This document shows positions 1-11,090 of a stretch of 64,000 nt of DNA, one piece after another. The notes beneath the pieces were generated by a model. It had not been told where the DNA came from and ran no database searches. It saw only the letters and a program-made list of their open reading frames with translations. Position numbers and translations under genes: made by a program. This DNA is from Datura wrightii (lineage: Eukaryota; Streptophyta; Magnoliopsida; Solanales; Solanaceae): contig JASDFA010000001.1 of NCBI GenBank assembly GCA_035772735.1, positions 135,017,001 to 135,081,000 on the forward strand, read 5' to 3'. Position 1 is the first letter of the stretch, and each line of letters opens with the position of its first letter.

Positions 1-47
1 ACCAAAGTAGTAAGGTTGGGATGTAAATTGCATGAAGTGTAGGATTG

Positions 48-85
48 TTGTTCGAGGACGAACAAGGATTTAAGTGTGGGGTAAG
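48..85 (+). other. Pre-PPT hairpin and polypurine tract of Ath-1
   Basis: Positions 48-65 form a perfect 7-bp stem TTGTTCG/CGAACAA with loop AGGA. It is followed by the purine-rich stretch ending at 85, directly before the LTR. The place and loop match the hairpins of the Tekay-type elements, with compensating stem changes. Confidence 0.55.
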
Positions 86-1507
86 TGATCTTGGGCAAAT
101 TTATATGCCCAAGTGATACTCAAAAGTACCTGTTTCGCCTTGTTTATCTATCAATGTGTATACATTCTCATGTAATTGGTAATAAAATGTGAATTTTTAC
201 AAACCAACATGATTAGCATTGTTTTGCAGGTAAAATGTAATTTTGGGAAGCTTAAATGCATGTTGGATGATATCGGGGTTGGACTTGGATGCGAGCAAGG
301 GATAAAGCATTGGACAGCATGAATTAAAGGGGCTCCGCGATGGAGCCGTGTCACGCTGCCATCGCGGAGGCCTTCTGCCTGGATAGGGAAAATTTGCCTA
401 AATTCCAGAGAGGGTCCGCGTCCGGTTCGTGGAACAGTGGCTTGTCTCCGTGTTGCACGCCGTGCCACGTTGAGCTTTAATTCCTGGACCCCCAGTTCCA
501 GTGAGGGTCCGCGTTCGTAGCGTGTCACGGAGGCAGTACTCCGCGATGCACTCGGTGACACGTTGCTCGTTATTCCGGGAAAAATTCCCAGCAGTATAAA
601 TAGAACACTTAGGTTCATTTTTCAATATTCTGACTTGGTGGAGCAAGAACGTGGGTTACAGGCAGTTGAGGGACGAAAATATCAGGGTTTTTTCTCTCTT
701 TCTTTCTTCTTTAATTCAATTGCTTGTATGATTAACACTCATTTAAAGATGTTTAATCCACAAATGAGTGGCTAATTCCTCTACTTGCTGAGGTTATGAA
801 CATTTGTGATGAAATGTGATCATTGATTCTTTGGTTTTTCATCTTTTCTTCCATGTTGTTCTATTAATTCTTGTTCTTACTGCATTAATGTGTGGCCTAC
901 GTTAATGTACATCTAAAAAGTCCGGTTTCACTCGAGAGAGCAAGAAATTGGAAAGTTGTGAATTAATAGGATATGATCTTTACTTGATTTGGGAAAATTG
1001 GGAATTGATTTACTTTCAGGATAGAAATCTACCTGAAAGTCGTATTAGTCAATTTAGGAACCGGGTTTGTATGGCTTGAACATGAATTGCATTTAATCAC
1101 AGAAATGTAGGTGGATGGTTCATGATTCTTAAGTGAGGTTAAATACGAGAGTTTTAATCTCTTGGCAATAGTTCTTGGCTAGCAACCGGAGGAAAAGATT
1201 AACCAAATTATGATGATAATTAATTTCATTACATGTTCGTTTAACCTCAGCATGCTCTCATTCATAGTTCAGACTCAAAGTAGATAATTGTTTTAGCTTT
1301 AGTATAAAAATTATAAAACAAACTATCAAACTCTTGGTTACACTGTTGTCTGCATTTTTAGAAGTAAAATATAGTACACTTGAGCAGATTGCACTTCGTC
1401 CAAGTCTTTGTGGGATCGATACTTGGCTTACTAAAGCCACTTACTACTTGTTCGACCACGTGCACTTGCGTGTCATTTTAAATACCCACACAATCACAGA
1501 CCGAACA
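86..1507 (+). repeat. 3' LTR of Ath-1
   Basis: This 1422-bp LTR begins TGATC and ends GAACA. U3 holds a GC-rich array (about 331-560) and a TATAAATA box at 595-602. The 3' part matches the reverse complement of the Ath-2 LTR, including the block reading TTGTGGGATCGATACTTGGC. The right boundary is inferred from where homology to Tekay-type pol starts (1508) and from the GAACA end. The target duplication would be AGGGC at 1508-1512; its partner lies off the window. Confidence 0.7.
331..602 (+). promoter_or_regulatory. U3 GC-rich array and TATA box, Ath-1 LTR
   Basis: Several copies of CCGCGATGG-like and CGTGTCACG-like words lie between 331 and 560 in otherwise AT-rich DNA. TATAAATA follows at 595-602. 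The layout matches the Ath-2 LTRs and the Tek-A LTRs. A promoter role is inferred from position. Confidence 0.55.
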
Positions 1508-2816
1508 AGGGCCGCCTCTGTCTTCCAGATGTTTCAGGGCTCCGTCAGCGGATCATGAATGAGGTACATTACGCCCGCTATTCTCTCCACCTAGGCGCAA
1601 CAAAAATGTACCACAATATCAAGGAGATCTACTGGTGGCCATGTATGATGAGGGAAATAGCAGAATTTATTGCCCAATGTCCTAACTGCCAACAGGTAAA
1701 AGCGGAACACCAGAAACCGGGCAGATTAACTCAAGACATAATTGTGCCTCTCTGGAAATGGGAAGCAGTAAACATGGACTTTGTAGCAGGATTACTCTGT
1801 ACCAGACATAGACATGACTCCATTTGGGTAATAGTTGACAGACTGACGAAATCAGCCCACTTCCTGCCAGTAAAAGCTACTTTCTCTGCCGAGGATACGC
1901 CGAATTGTATATCAGAGAAATAGTTAGATTACATGATGTTCCAGTATCTATTATCTCTGATAGAGGAGCACAATTTACAGCTAGATTTTGGCAGTCATTT
2001 CAGAGAGGTCTGGGAACACAGATTAATTTGAGCACAACATTCCACCCTCAGACAGATGGAAAGGCTGAACGCACTATTTAAACGCTCGAGGATATGCTAC
2101 GGGCATGTGTGCTAGACTTTGGGGGTAGCTGGGACGAGCATTTGCCACTGATTTAGTTTGCTTATAATAATAGTTATCACTCAGTTATCCATATGGCGCC
2201 CTTTGAGGCACTGTATGGGCGAAAATGTAGGTCTCCAGTTGGCTGGTTTGAAGTGGGAGAGTCAGCGCTGATTGGGCCAGATATTATTCAACAGTCAAAG
2301 GAGAAGGTAAAGCTTATCAGAGAACGCCTACTGACTGCACAGAGCCGCCAGAAATCATATGCCGATGTACGGCGCAGGGACCTGGAATTTGATGTGAATG
2401 ACTGGGTATTTCTGAAAGTATCTCCAATGAAAGGGGTGATGAGATTCGGCAAGAAAGGTAAGCTCAGTCCGAGATTCGTTGGGCCTTATCAGATTCGACG
2501 GAGAGTAGGCCAAGTGACATACGAATTGAACTTGCCTCCAGAATTAGAATCTGTTCATCCAGTTTTCCACGTATCTATGCTAAGGAAGTGCATAGGAGAC
2601 CCTCACAGAGTTGTCCCAGTCCAAGATATCCAGGTTACGCAAGAGCTGGCCTATGAAGAGGTTCCAGTAGCCATCTTAGACAGACAGATTCGCAGATTGA
2701 GAATGAAAGATATTGCTTCTGTCAAGGTACTGTGGCATAATAGGGACCGAGAAGAGATGGCCTGGGAAGCAGAGGAAGATATGAAAACAAGATATCCTCA
2801 TTTGTACCAAGCCTAG
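1508..2816 (+). pseudogene. pol: Integrase and chromodomain-like end of pol, broken (Tek-A1)
   Basis: Integrase would insert the element's cDNA into chromatin. Visible are the HHCC region (HEVHYARYSLH-like start and CPNCQQVK), the first core Asp in NMDFVAG, the ISDRGAQFT-like second Asp region, and a C-terminal region ending in an ILDRQIRRLR...VKVLW block typical of the Tekay/Del chromodomain tail. Compared with Tek-A2, one base is missing near 1895, which shifts the frame. In-frame stops lie near 2080 and 2154. The last 207 codons (2193-2816) are open. The gene starts abruptly at 1508 because Ath-1 inserted there. Confidence 0.85.
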
Positions 2817-3087
2817 TCAGATAACAGGTATGTTAGTATTGTTATTTTATATAGTGCCTTGAAGTATATGTATAAATGAGATAGTCGACTCTAGTCTTTT
2901 ATGAGATGGATACTATAGTATTGTGTGGAGTACCTGTATTGGACTTTTCTACATTTAATGTTCTTGATATAGTCCACATTACAGGGGAGATTCTGCCAAA
3001 ATTTTTCTAGAAATAACTTGAATAAGTCGAGAATTATTATAAATGGAAGTTCACATTCGAGGACGAATGTTCTTAAGGGGGGGAGAA
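2817..3087 (+). other. Tek-A1 3' untranslated region, hairpin and polypurine tract
   Basis: This non-coding stretch follows the pol stop. At 3053-3070 lies a perfect hairpin ACATTCG-AGGA-CGAATGT. The polypurine tract TTAAGGGGGGGAGAA at 3073-3087 directly precedes the LTR and would prime plus-strand DNA synthesis. Confidence 0.7.
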
Positions 3088-3204
3088 TGTTACACCCCAT
3101 AAATTCTCGACATGTAGATGGCCTATTCGCATGTTGGTTAAGAGTTTTTGAATGCCATACATGCTAGGAAAAGGCCCGGGGAAAGACCGGATAAGAAATC
3201 CATC

Positions 3205-3320
3205 GAACCATCGCGGAAGGAGTCGGGGCAGAGCCCCTCAGCGATGGCAACGTGCCACGGAGGGAGGGCCTCCGCGTTGGCTCCGTGTCACGGAGGCCCT
3301 GTCCAGGCCCAACTATATAA
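3205..3320 (+). promoter_or_regulatory. U3 quasi-palindrome array and TATA box, Tek-A1 LTR
   Basis: CCATCGCGG, CGTGCCACGG and a near-perfect 17-bp quasi-palindrome (3280-3296, arms around GCTCCGTG/CACGGAG) lie just before TATATAA at 3314-3320. This is the likely U3 promoter. Its function is inferred from spacing to the TATA box. Confidence 0.6.
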
Positions 3321-3725
3321 GCCCCTCCACTTCGGTTTTAAAGTTACTTTTCATATAATTTCCAGTAAGGTCGAGGGAAAACAGAGGGAGATGAGGTTTC
3401 TTGATAATTTCTTTCCGATTACGCCGTCAAACGCGGTCCAAACTCCAATTAACTCTAGATACCGAGTTATTAAGCAGTAAGGAGCATTCCTACGAATTTA
3501 GTTTCGTGAAATTCGGCCGGCGAATCGTCGTGCTACCGAACTAAGGTAAGTGGAATTGCTCCAAATTAGTGTCAATATACTCCTATCCCTAAAGTGAGTA
3601 TTTCTCCCTTCTGGACTCTCGAGAAATAGCGAGTTTTTGACCGTTTTTCAATAAGCCACAGTCTGGGCTATATATATATTGAAAGTGATATTTTCTTCAA
3701 GAATATTAGCGTATTTAGTTCTAAT

Positions 3726-3728
<3 letters not shown>

Positions 3729-3765
<37 letters not shown>
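3729..3765. repeat. (TA)n microsatellite inside the Tek-A1 LTR
   Basis: An uninterrupted TA run of about 18 units. The matching place in both Tek-A2 LTRs has no such run, so it expanded after Tek-A1 diverged. Confidence 0.9.
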
Positions 3766-3768
<3 letters not shown>

Positions 3769-5435
3769 TGCAGTTGGGAGAAATAGCAGAAGTACTGACC
3801 GAGCTACGCCAGTTAGTTTGGAAATCCGAAGTGAAGGTATGTAAAGCTAGTTCTTTCGGCAAGTTAGTAATCCAGTACAGTAAATAGCGTGATGTATAGA
3901 AAAAAGAACTCAGAAGTCGTGAATTGAGTCCAGTTTAAATTTAGCAAGCATGTTTTATGATAATATGATATATATTCAGAATAAAAGTTAGTAAAGCAAT
4001 GTCAGACAGTCAAATAATATCTAAGATATAGTATAGTTCAGGATGAGAATCAGTATAACACAGAAAAGAGTTCAGAATGAGAAATCAGAGTACAAATAGT
4101 ATTTTCAGTTTAAACATGCTTGCTATATGCGATTATTGTTTGTTGAGACCTGTTTGTGTTATGAGGGCACCCTTTGAGCACGCCGCCCCTGGGTTGGTAA
4201 CTGTGTCGACCCACCGTGAGGGTGGGGATATGCCACTCCAAGGAGTGGTATGCCATCCGCAGTAGGACGAAGATGGGATGGAGCATTCCCCATATCAGGC
4301 TGATCAGCATAGCAGTATAGCTTACCCTGTTGTGCGCTTGCGCCCAGGGGGTAGATTACAGATACAGATTATAGTTTACAGTACAGGAGTCCTTTGGGCT
4401 CAGACACAGTTATTTATATCAGAGGCCATAGCCTGAGCTAGAGACCCAGGGGGCCGGCAGAGGTGCTCGTAGTTAATAGACGAGTGGAGCAATTTATTTT
4501 TGGATGGTTTTGACCCGGGTAGGGGTATATAGATTGTGTGTTGGTTGGCACCTTCCGGCTTATGGGGGCTGGTATAGGTTCTTGTGTGTTATATATATAT
4601 ATATGTATATACATGATATCTATTAGTTGATAGACAGCGGGTCACCATGACGACAGGTATGACTCTACCTTACCTTCAGTACAGATAAGCCTATTCCAGA
4701 TCTTGCTAGTTCAGACAATTTTAGATACTTCCTGCTATTCAGAATTTACTAGCATTGTTGTTTATATACAGTCATGTTTAGTTTTCTTTGAATACTCGGT
4801 ACCAGTGGTACTCACGCCCATTTGGGGCGCTGCATTACTTGCCTGCAGGTACTCATAGATGAGGAGCCGATCCCTCGTAATCCCAGCCAGCGCAGAGTCA
4901 TCAGCTCCTGTCATCCGGAGCTTAATATTATGAGGTGTACATCATTTTCTTTTGTTGTATAGTACGGGTAGGTCGGGGCCCTATCCCAACCATCTTATCA
5001 GTATTCTTAGAGGCTTGCAGTCTGTATATATTTCCCTGTGGTTAGTTGTGCTGGTCGTGTGGGGCCATGCATATGTTTAGTTGTTTATGTTGGCCGTGTG
5101 AGGCCTTATCCAGTCAGTAGTGGTGACCTTGCCCGTCACGTAGATGTTCAGCAATTTTTATATTGATTTAGAGTTAACTAGACAGCATGGTGGCCTTTCG
5201 GCCGACATAGATTTCCCTATATGAGTATGATTCTGGTTAGCTAATGATACAGTACAGGTGGCTATAGGCCCAGTCGGCCGGAGGCTGTATTTACAGCCGT
5301 TATATAGCCGGTTGATTCCATGAATCAGAGTTAGAGCCATCCAGGCAGCAGATGTGCTTAGGCTCAGTAGTCTAGCAGTTCAGGTCCTAATAGGGCACCA
5401 GGTGCCAGTCATACCCCCCAAGGCGGGGCGTGACA

Positions 5436-6002
5436 TTATATATCTATACATTCTTGTGTACAACTTTCCATAAATGTCCTTGGAGCTTCTAGATTCTTTT
5501 AAGTCCTTTTTGGACCCCTTTTACCCTTCATTAGACGGCCTTCCCAGTGAGAAACCGACATTTCGCCTGTTGCAATCCGTGGAGCACCAAACTTTAGCCA
5601 GTTCAAAACAGTGGCCTGGCAGGGGGAAATTGGTGGTTCAGTGGCTTTTAGCTGGTGCAATTCCATGAAGAGCCGATTGTTTAGTCGGTCTAGGAAGTAG
5701 CTTCGGTGTTTTGCCTGCGTTTTTCCCTTCCAGATCTGCGTTTAGCCGATTCAAAGCATGTCTTTACACCTCTTTTTGAGTTCAAATCTTCCCTTATCTT
5801 TGGCTCCTCTCTCTTAGATGCTAACTCACTAAATTTCTTCTCAAATTCCATGTGTTTTTCTCGATTTCATTCTTTCTTTACTCACATGAGGTACCTATAA
5901 ATAATTTAAGAGAAAGGTCATAAAATCCTCATAAATGACTCAAAAACTAAACAAACATTCATGATTAAGAGCCTAATGAGTTGGTAAATTTCCAACTCAT
6001 CA
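5436..6002 (-). repeat. Fragment of an Athila-like LTR (AtL-D2), 5' LTR start
   Basis: Read on the minus strand this begins TGATGAGTTGG and is followed on its outer side by Tek-B0 integrase. In layout it resembles the AtL-D LTR (56831-58439), which begins TGATGAAGGG: AT-rich start, richer middle section with AGCCGAT/AGTCGGT words (about 5540-5770), then a TATA-like box about 560 bp in. The fragment stops at 5436 where the Tek-A1 LTR begins, right at the TATA-like TATAGATATATAA. The assignment rests on layout and termini, not on strong sequence identity. Confidence 0.4.
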
Positions 6003-6697
6003 ACGATCTCTAGAACTGAGAGGTAAATTGAGTACCTCTATCTAATATGATGGACAAGGGCACTCCATGCAACCGAACTAGCTCTTGGATGTATAGTTTG
6101 GCATAATCCTACGCTGTATCAGAGGTTTTCACTAGTAGAAAATGAGCGGCTTTGGTTAACCTATCCACGACCACCCAAATGGAGTCATACTTCTGACAAG
6201 TGTGAGGAAACCCTATGATGAAGTCCATATTGATTTCTTCCCACTTCCAAGTAGGAATGTTGATATCCTGAAGCACACCTCCCAGTCTCTGGTACTCAAC
6301 CTTCACTTGCTGATAATTTGGACACTTAGCTACGAATTTAGCAATGTCCTTCTTTATGCCATTCCACTAATAGACCTCCCGTTGGTCACAGTACATTTTT
6401 GTGGAACCTGGATGTATCAAATATCTAGAATCATGAGCCTCATGCAACATCCAATTTCTCAAATCATCAACGTCCGGGACACACAAACGACCCTGATATC
6501 GAAGCACACCATCTCCCCCTTTGGAGAAGACTTCTACCTTCTGATTCTGAACGATTTCCTTTAACTTTACCAAAATAGGGTCCTTCTCTTGTCTATCTTT
6601 TACACTAGTCACCAAGGATGATTCTAGCTCGTTCCTAACTATAACACCACCATCGATCGAGTCAACCAAATGAACTCCCAATCTTGCAAGCCGATGC
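6003..6697 (-). pseudogene. pol: Tek-B0 pol fragment: RNase H/integrase linker and integrase core
   Basis: This is the left piece of the outermost element. On the minus strand it reads through the linker (LVDSIDGG), the zinc-binding region (HEAHDSRYLIHPGSTKMY) and the start of the integrase core (NMDFIIGFPHT, WVVVDRLTKAAHFL). It stops at 6697 with the bases GATGC, and the same reading resumes at 61287 with GATGC. That proves Tek-B2 was inserted here. The other end (6003) is cut by AtL-D2. Several stops and shifts interrupt it. Confidence 0.85.
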
Positions 6698-7557
6698 TTT
6701 CACGACCCGAATAGGGGCCCAGATAGTAACACAAGACAAGGAGCCCCGAGTGACCCCAATTTGACCTATGGCATAAGCATGCATCTAATATCAATCAAGA
6801 AATTGGATAATCGATAAAAATAATGATAGCAAAAGTCTAAATTGAACATAATATCAGAATATGAAATCCAAAGCTGAATACACGCATATGTCTGAAAAGC
6901 CTCTAAGCATGATGAGTTGATGGGATAGGACCCCAACTAACTCAACAAATCTGAAACTGAAATACATGAAGGAAAGATGAATAGTCTAGTCCTCGGGAAA
7001 TGAGGACTTACACAGGATAAGAGTGCTAACCCTGATAAGTTGACTACGAGCGGCGCTAAACATGAGAGTTGGGTCCTGTATCATGAAACGATACATCATA
7101 GAGTATGCGGTCAATGCGTGGAATGTATCGTGTATGCAAGGTAAGTAAAACCGATAAAGTAAATAAAATCATTCAAAGACAATGCACAATGTAAACATAA
7201 ACGTAAGAATCTGAGAGTAATGCTTGCATGCATTCTTTCTGAAATCATGATCTCTTCATAACATAACATAACATAACATAACTCCATTACATCATAACTG
7301 AATCAATTGAATCACAACTGAATTCTGACATTTATAAGAAAAGCTAAACATTAAGTCAAACCTACTTTAGAACATGCATTTACATAAACCTCATGAGTAA
7401 TGAAACATGCAAATCTAAAATCGTGAGGAATAATGGGAGACTCGTCCTTCAACCAACATACCACGATAGAGCTTACGTGGTCCCAACTACCATACTCAAG
7501 TAGGTAGAGCCGTCCAAAGCGTTTCAAAGGCTAGGGACAATACCATGATATCAGTAT
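6698..7557 (-). repeat. 3' LTR of Tek-B2, terminal part
   Basis: Matches the start of the 5' LTR at 58945 (CACGACCCGAATAGGGGCC). The terminal dinucleotide has changed, reading TTTCACG instead of TGTCACG on the plus strand. A short ACATA-unit repeat (7258-7281) also occurs in the other LTR near 59505. The segment is cut by Tek-B1. Confidence 0.85.
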
Positions 7558-9703
7558 TGTTATACCCCGAGGACCCAAGGATCAGACCCGAAAGTGAAAA
7601 TGGAGAAAAACTAAAAATTCACATCAGGTCACAGAACGACTCATGAGGTGAGTTGTGAGGAGTAACAACTCGTGAAGTGACTCATGGTCAACTTGGTTTG
7701 GCAAAGTCTTAGTGAGGAGGCCACGGGCCTAACCAAGAGTTGTAGTCAGACCTCACGACTCGTGAGTTCACCCGTGGTCACCCTGGATGATTGGCAATAT
7801 TAGGATGAGCAGTGTAGGCCACAAAAGTTAACCACGAGTTTTGGTCGGACCTCACATCTCGTGAAGTCACCCGTGTGGATCCCCTGGAGTTTTGGGCAGT
7901 GGACTGAACGAATCAAGGCCATGAGTCGTGCCCAGAGGCAACGACCCGTTAGGTCCGTCGTGAGGACTGGTGACCAGGTATTTCCTGTGTTTAAATGAGG
8001 GTGTTCCCATAATATCCTAAGTTCCTAAGGCCTATATTACGATGTTTTGGATATTTTCTGAGTGTGATAAGAGGAGATAAGTCCCTACTGCATGCCCATT
8101 CTCATAGAAGAATTTTAGAGAGGTTTTGGGAGATTCAAGGCCTTCTTCCCCAAATTTTCTTCAAATTCTTTCTGGGTACTCAAGGAACTTTAAGTCCATC
8201 TATTCCCAGGTATGTAAGGTTTTAAAATGGGTGGAATTCTTCCTCACCCATGCCCAATATTGAGTTAATTCATGAATTCTCCTACTCAAGTTCCATTGGG
8301 GTTTAACCTAAAGCATGACAATGTGCTCTCTGTTTATGGGTATGTTTAAATTGTGTTTTAATTATTGAATTATGCATGTTTGGCAGGTTTTGTATTATTT
8401 TCTTCAAAATCAGGTTTCAATCCTTTTAAATCTAAATTTCCCATTTCTGGAAGTTCAAGGAAATTATGGTTTATGATGAATAGTTATTATTTTAAACTTA
8501 TTGATTTTGGAAATGCATGAATCCAAGTTACCCATGTTTATGAGCATGTTTCGAAAGAATTGAGTATGATGAAGCATTGGGAAATTCCCATATGATGAAG
8601 TATGATTTATGAGTTATGAAACGAATTTCATGATTTATCAATTTATGATGTTGGCTAATGAAAAGGGCCCTGATTCTTGGCTAAGCATGTTTTAAAGGGG
8701 ATAAATGATGATAAATGTTATATATTATCCAATGAATTCTTAATCATGATGTTAATGATTTATGTATGAGCCTATATGCATGTTTTTGGGAGCAGTTTCA
8801 AGCACCGAGCAGCCCGGCGATCAAAAGACTACGCCGGTGTCTCATAACCACGTGCTATAGTGGGTTGTAAATGTTATGATGTATTGATAATGATCCCCTC
8901 AAATGTGATATCATGCCTTATGCACGACCCTCGCCTGGCAAGCCAGGGTCAACTCTGCCCACTTGAGCGAGACAGTGGGGCATCATGATAGGCTCTACCA
9001 TGATGGTGTCGGTTATGACGAGTCCTCCCATTGTTCAGTATGTTTTTATGCATTGTTATGTTTACGTTATTGGCTCAAGTTATAATATGATAAAGTTATT
9101 TACAATTATGATAATGCATGATGTTGGAAGGATTTGAAAGCCTTGAGCCTTATGTTTTGTTACGTAGATTTTTTATGCAAGCATGATGTCCTTATCCTAT
9201 GTCTATTTATGAGTTTACTTTACTTTTAAAAATGCCCATTTTACTTACATTGCATACTCAGTACATTGCACGTATTGACGGGCATACCTTCTATGTTGTA
9301 TCATTTTATGATACAGGGTCCGGATCTCAGGTTCATCCTCATCATTAGTCCATCCCAGTCTACGATACTAGCTTGTTGGTGAGTCCTCATGTTCTGAGGG
9401 TCGTTTGATACACTTTCCTGTTAATTATGTTTCAGTATTTCTCAGGTTAGTTGGGGATGTTGTCCCATCAACCCATCTTATGAGTTAGAGTCTTTCGGAT
9501 AAAAAAATGAGGAGTATTCAGCTTATGTAAATGTTGGGTATTTCCTGATGTTATTTCATGGTTATGTTTCCGCGATGTTTTATGCTTAATATTCCATTTA
9601 TTTAAATGAGATTAGTTAAATGCATGAGCCATGGGTTGACTTGGGGTCTCTCGGGGTCCCTTGTCCCGTGTCTATGATCCCGATGTACGTTCGAGTCGTG
9701 ACA
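7558..9703 (+). repeat. 5' LTR of Tek-B1
   Basis: Starts TGTTATACCCC and ends CGAGTCGTGACA. About 7628-7975 holds many ACTCGTGA/CACGACTCGTG words. Hairpins lie in the 3' part at 9258-9278 and 9297-9315. The LTR resembles the Tek-B2 LTRs read on the opposite strand. Confidence 0.9.
7628..7975 (+). promoter_or_regulatory. U3 CACGACTCGTG-type array, Tek-B1 5' LTR
   Basis: Repeated near-palindromic words built from CACGA and TCGTG cluster here (for example ACCTCACGACTCGTGAG). A TTTAAAT box follows. The matching array in the 3' LTR is at about 14872-15215, with a 17-bp quasi-palindrome (one mismatch) at 15070-15086. A regulatory role is inferred. Confidence 0.5.
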
Positions 9704-9708
9704 AACTT

Positions 9709-9720
9709 TGTATCAGAGCA
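9709..9720 (+). other. Primer binding site of Tek-B1
   Basis: Reads TTGTATCAGAGC, five bases after the LTR. The usual initiator-Met-tRNA complement is TGGTATCAGAGC, so one base differs at the second position. Confidence 0.75.
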
Positions 9721-9912
9721 ATAGGTTTGAAGTGTCCTGGGGTGTCCGAAAGCTGTGTTAGGTAGAGTTTTTTTCATGGCTGTGAAGCACACCACACCTA
9801 TGACAAAGAGGCTACTAAATGTTTAGGAAATGTTCCCTTCTTTCATGTCCTATGTCGTGCGATGAAAATCCTTTCCATCCTTCTAATTTGTGTGATTCAC
9901 GAATGCAGAATT

Positions 9913-11090
9913 ATGGCTCCTAGGAGAATGAATGAAAGGAGGAATGGAAATGATGAAGGCCACGAAGATGGCAATGACCATGGGCATCAGCAAGCACTAC
10001 CTGTTCCGGAGCCCCAAGCACCAGAGCCAGTTGCCCAAGCCGAGTTTCGGCTGGCGATTCAGATTTTGGCGCAGGCCTTGATCGCTCAGGTCAATTAGTA
10101 GGCTGTTGCACAGGTTCCACAGAATGGCAATACAGCGGCAGCTCGGATTAGAGACTTCTTGAGGATGAACCCTCCTGAGTTCACGGGATCAAAGGTGGAT
10201 GAGGATCCACATGAGTTCATTAAAGGGATCTTGAAGGTCACTCAGGTTGTGGGGGTGAAAAATGGGGAGTGTGTAGACTTGGCCTCATATAAGCTAAAAG
10301 AGGTTGCTCATATTTGGTATAAGCAATGGAAGGACAGCAGAGCAGCTAGAGCAGACCCTATCAGCTGGGATGAGTTCCACATGGTCTTTCTCGACAGGTT
10401 TTTCCCTTGGGAGATGAGGGAATTGAAAGCAGCTGAGTGTGTCAACCTCAAGAAAGGAAAGATGAAATTGTTGGAGTATTCTCTTGAGTTCACCCGGTTG
10501 TCAAAATATGCCCCAGAGTTGGTGATGGAACAAAGGGTGCGGGTGAGCTGGTTTGTTCATTGCGTGGCCGGTTATTTAGACAAGGATTGAAGGAATGCAA
10601 TGCTTTATCAGGATATGGACTTTCCTTTCATAGTGTTTTACACCCAGCAAATGGAGGCGTCTCATACGAAGGAGAGGGAGGTGAAGAGAGCTCAGACAGA
10701 TAGCCGTGGTTTTTTCACATCAGAGGTCAGGCGGTGGCTACCGTCCACAATTTTAGTACGTTAATATCCCCAGCACCATAATTAGCTAGTATCCCATCCA
10801 GGCCCAAGGGTGATCAGAGGAGCAGGGCTTCAGGGTCAAGGAGTTAAAGGGGCACCCAGTTAGAGTATACGTCTCTAGCCTGCGGGAAATGCGACAAGAG
10901 TCACACCGGGGAGTGCCTACTCGGTTCGGATGTCTGGTTCGGGTGTGGTATATATGGGCACATGCGCTGAGCATGTCCATATGCAAGACTGGATGATTAT
11001 AGGGGTCGAGCACAGACCATCAGGACAACAGTAGCTCCAGCCCGTTCAGCACCACAGGGAGCATCGACTAGTGGTGGTGACGGTTAGTGC
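9913..11090 (+). pseudogene. gag: gag of Tek-B1, broken
   Basis: Gag would form the particle that packages element RNA. The start is the ATG of MAPRRMNERR, as in Tek-B2. The capsid-like part is clear (MNPPEFTGSKVDEDPHEF, WDEFHMVFLDRFFP, EYSLEFTRLSKYAP). A stop follows codon 61 (10096-10098) and another falls at 10588-10590. The C-terminal zinc knuckle near 10920-10980 is damaged: its first Cys is Trp, and a stop lies just before the last Cys. The frame changes between here and pol. Confidence 0.85.

Larger units (their letters stand above)
1..1507 (+). mobile_element. Ath-1: 3' end of an Athila-like LTR retrotransposon
   Basis: This is the 3' tail of an element that continues off the left edge. 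It has 85 bp of internal sequence with a polypurine-like GTGTGGGGTAAG, then an LTR. The LTR is homologous on the opposite strand to the LTRs of Ath-2 (29693-31174 and 51852-53284): both start TGATCTTGGGC or similar, both have a GC-rich array before a TATAAATA box, and both end in a CACGTGCACTTGCGTG-like block and GAACA. Immediately right of 1507, Tekay-type integrase sequence begins mid-gene, so Ath-1 inserted into Tek-A1. No coding sequence of Ath-1 is inside the window. Confidence 0.75.
1508..5435 (+). mobile_element. Tek-A1: 3' part of a Tekay-type chromovirus
   Basis: This is the 3' portion of an element of the same family as Tek-A2 (33340-44138). It holds integrase from just before the zinc-binding region to the end of pol, a 3' untranslated stretch, a polypurine tract and a full 3' LTR. 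The missing 5' part must lie left of the window, on the far side of Ath-1. If the duplication is 5 bp, it is TTATA at 5436-5440. Confidence 0.85.
3088..5435 (+). repeat. 3' LTR of Tek-A1
   Basis: This 2348-bp LTR starts TGTTACACCCC and ends GGGGCGTGACA. It is colinear with the Tek-A2 LTRs but clearly diverged and about 400 bp shorter. It carries the GC-rich array and TATATAA (3314-3320), a TA microsatellite, a region matching the Tek-A2 block GGGGCGCTGCATTACTTGCC, and the same 3' end. Confidence 0.9.

Noticed and set aside
3668..3862. Minus-strand ORF with repeated Ile-Tyr
   Set aside because: Translation of the TA microsatellite inside the Tek-A1 LTR.
5474..5900. Two short plus-strand ORFs between Tek-A1 and Tek-B0 as a host gene remnant
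   Set aside because: No domain or exon structure; the segment has LTR-like ends and layout on the minus strand.
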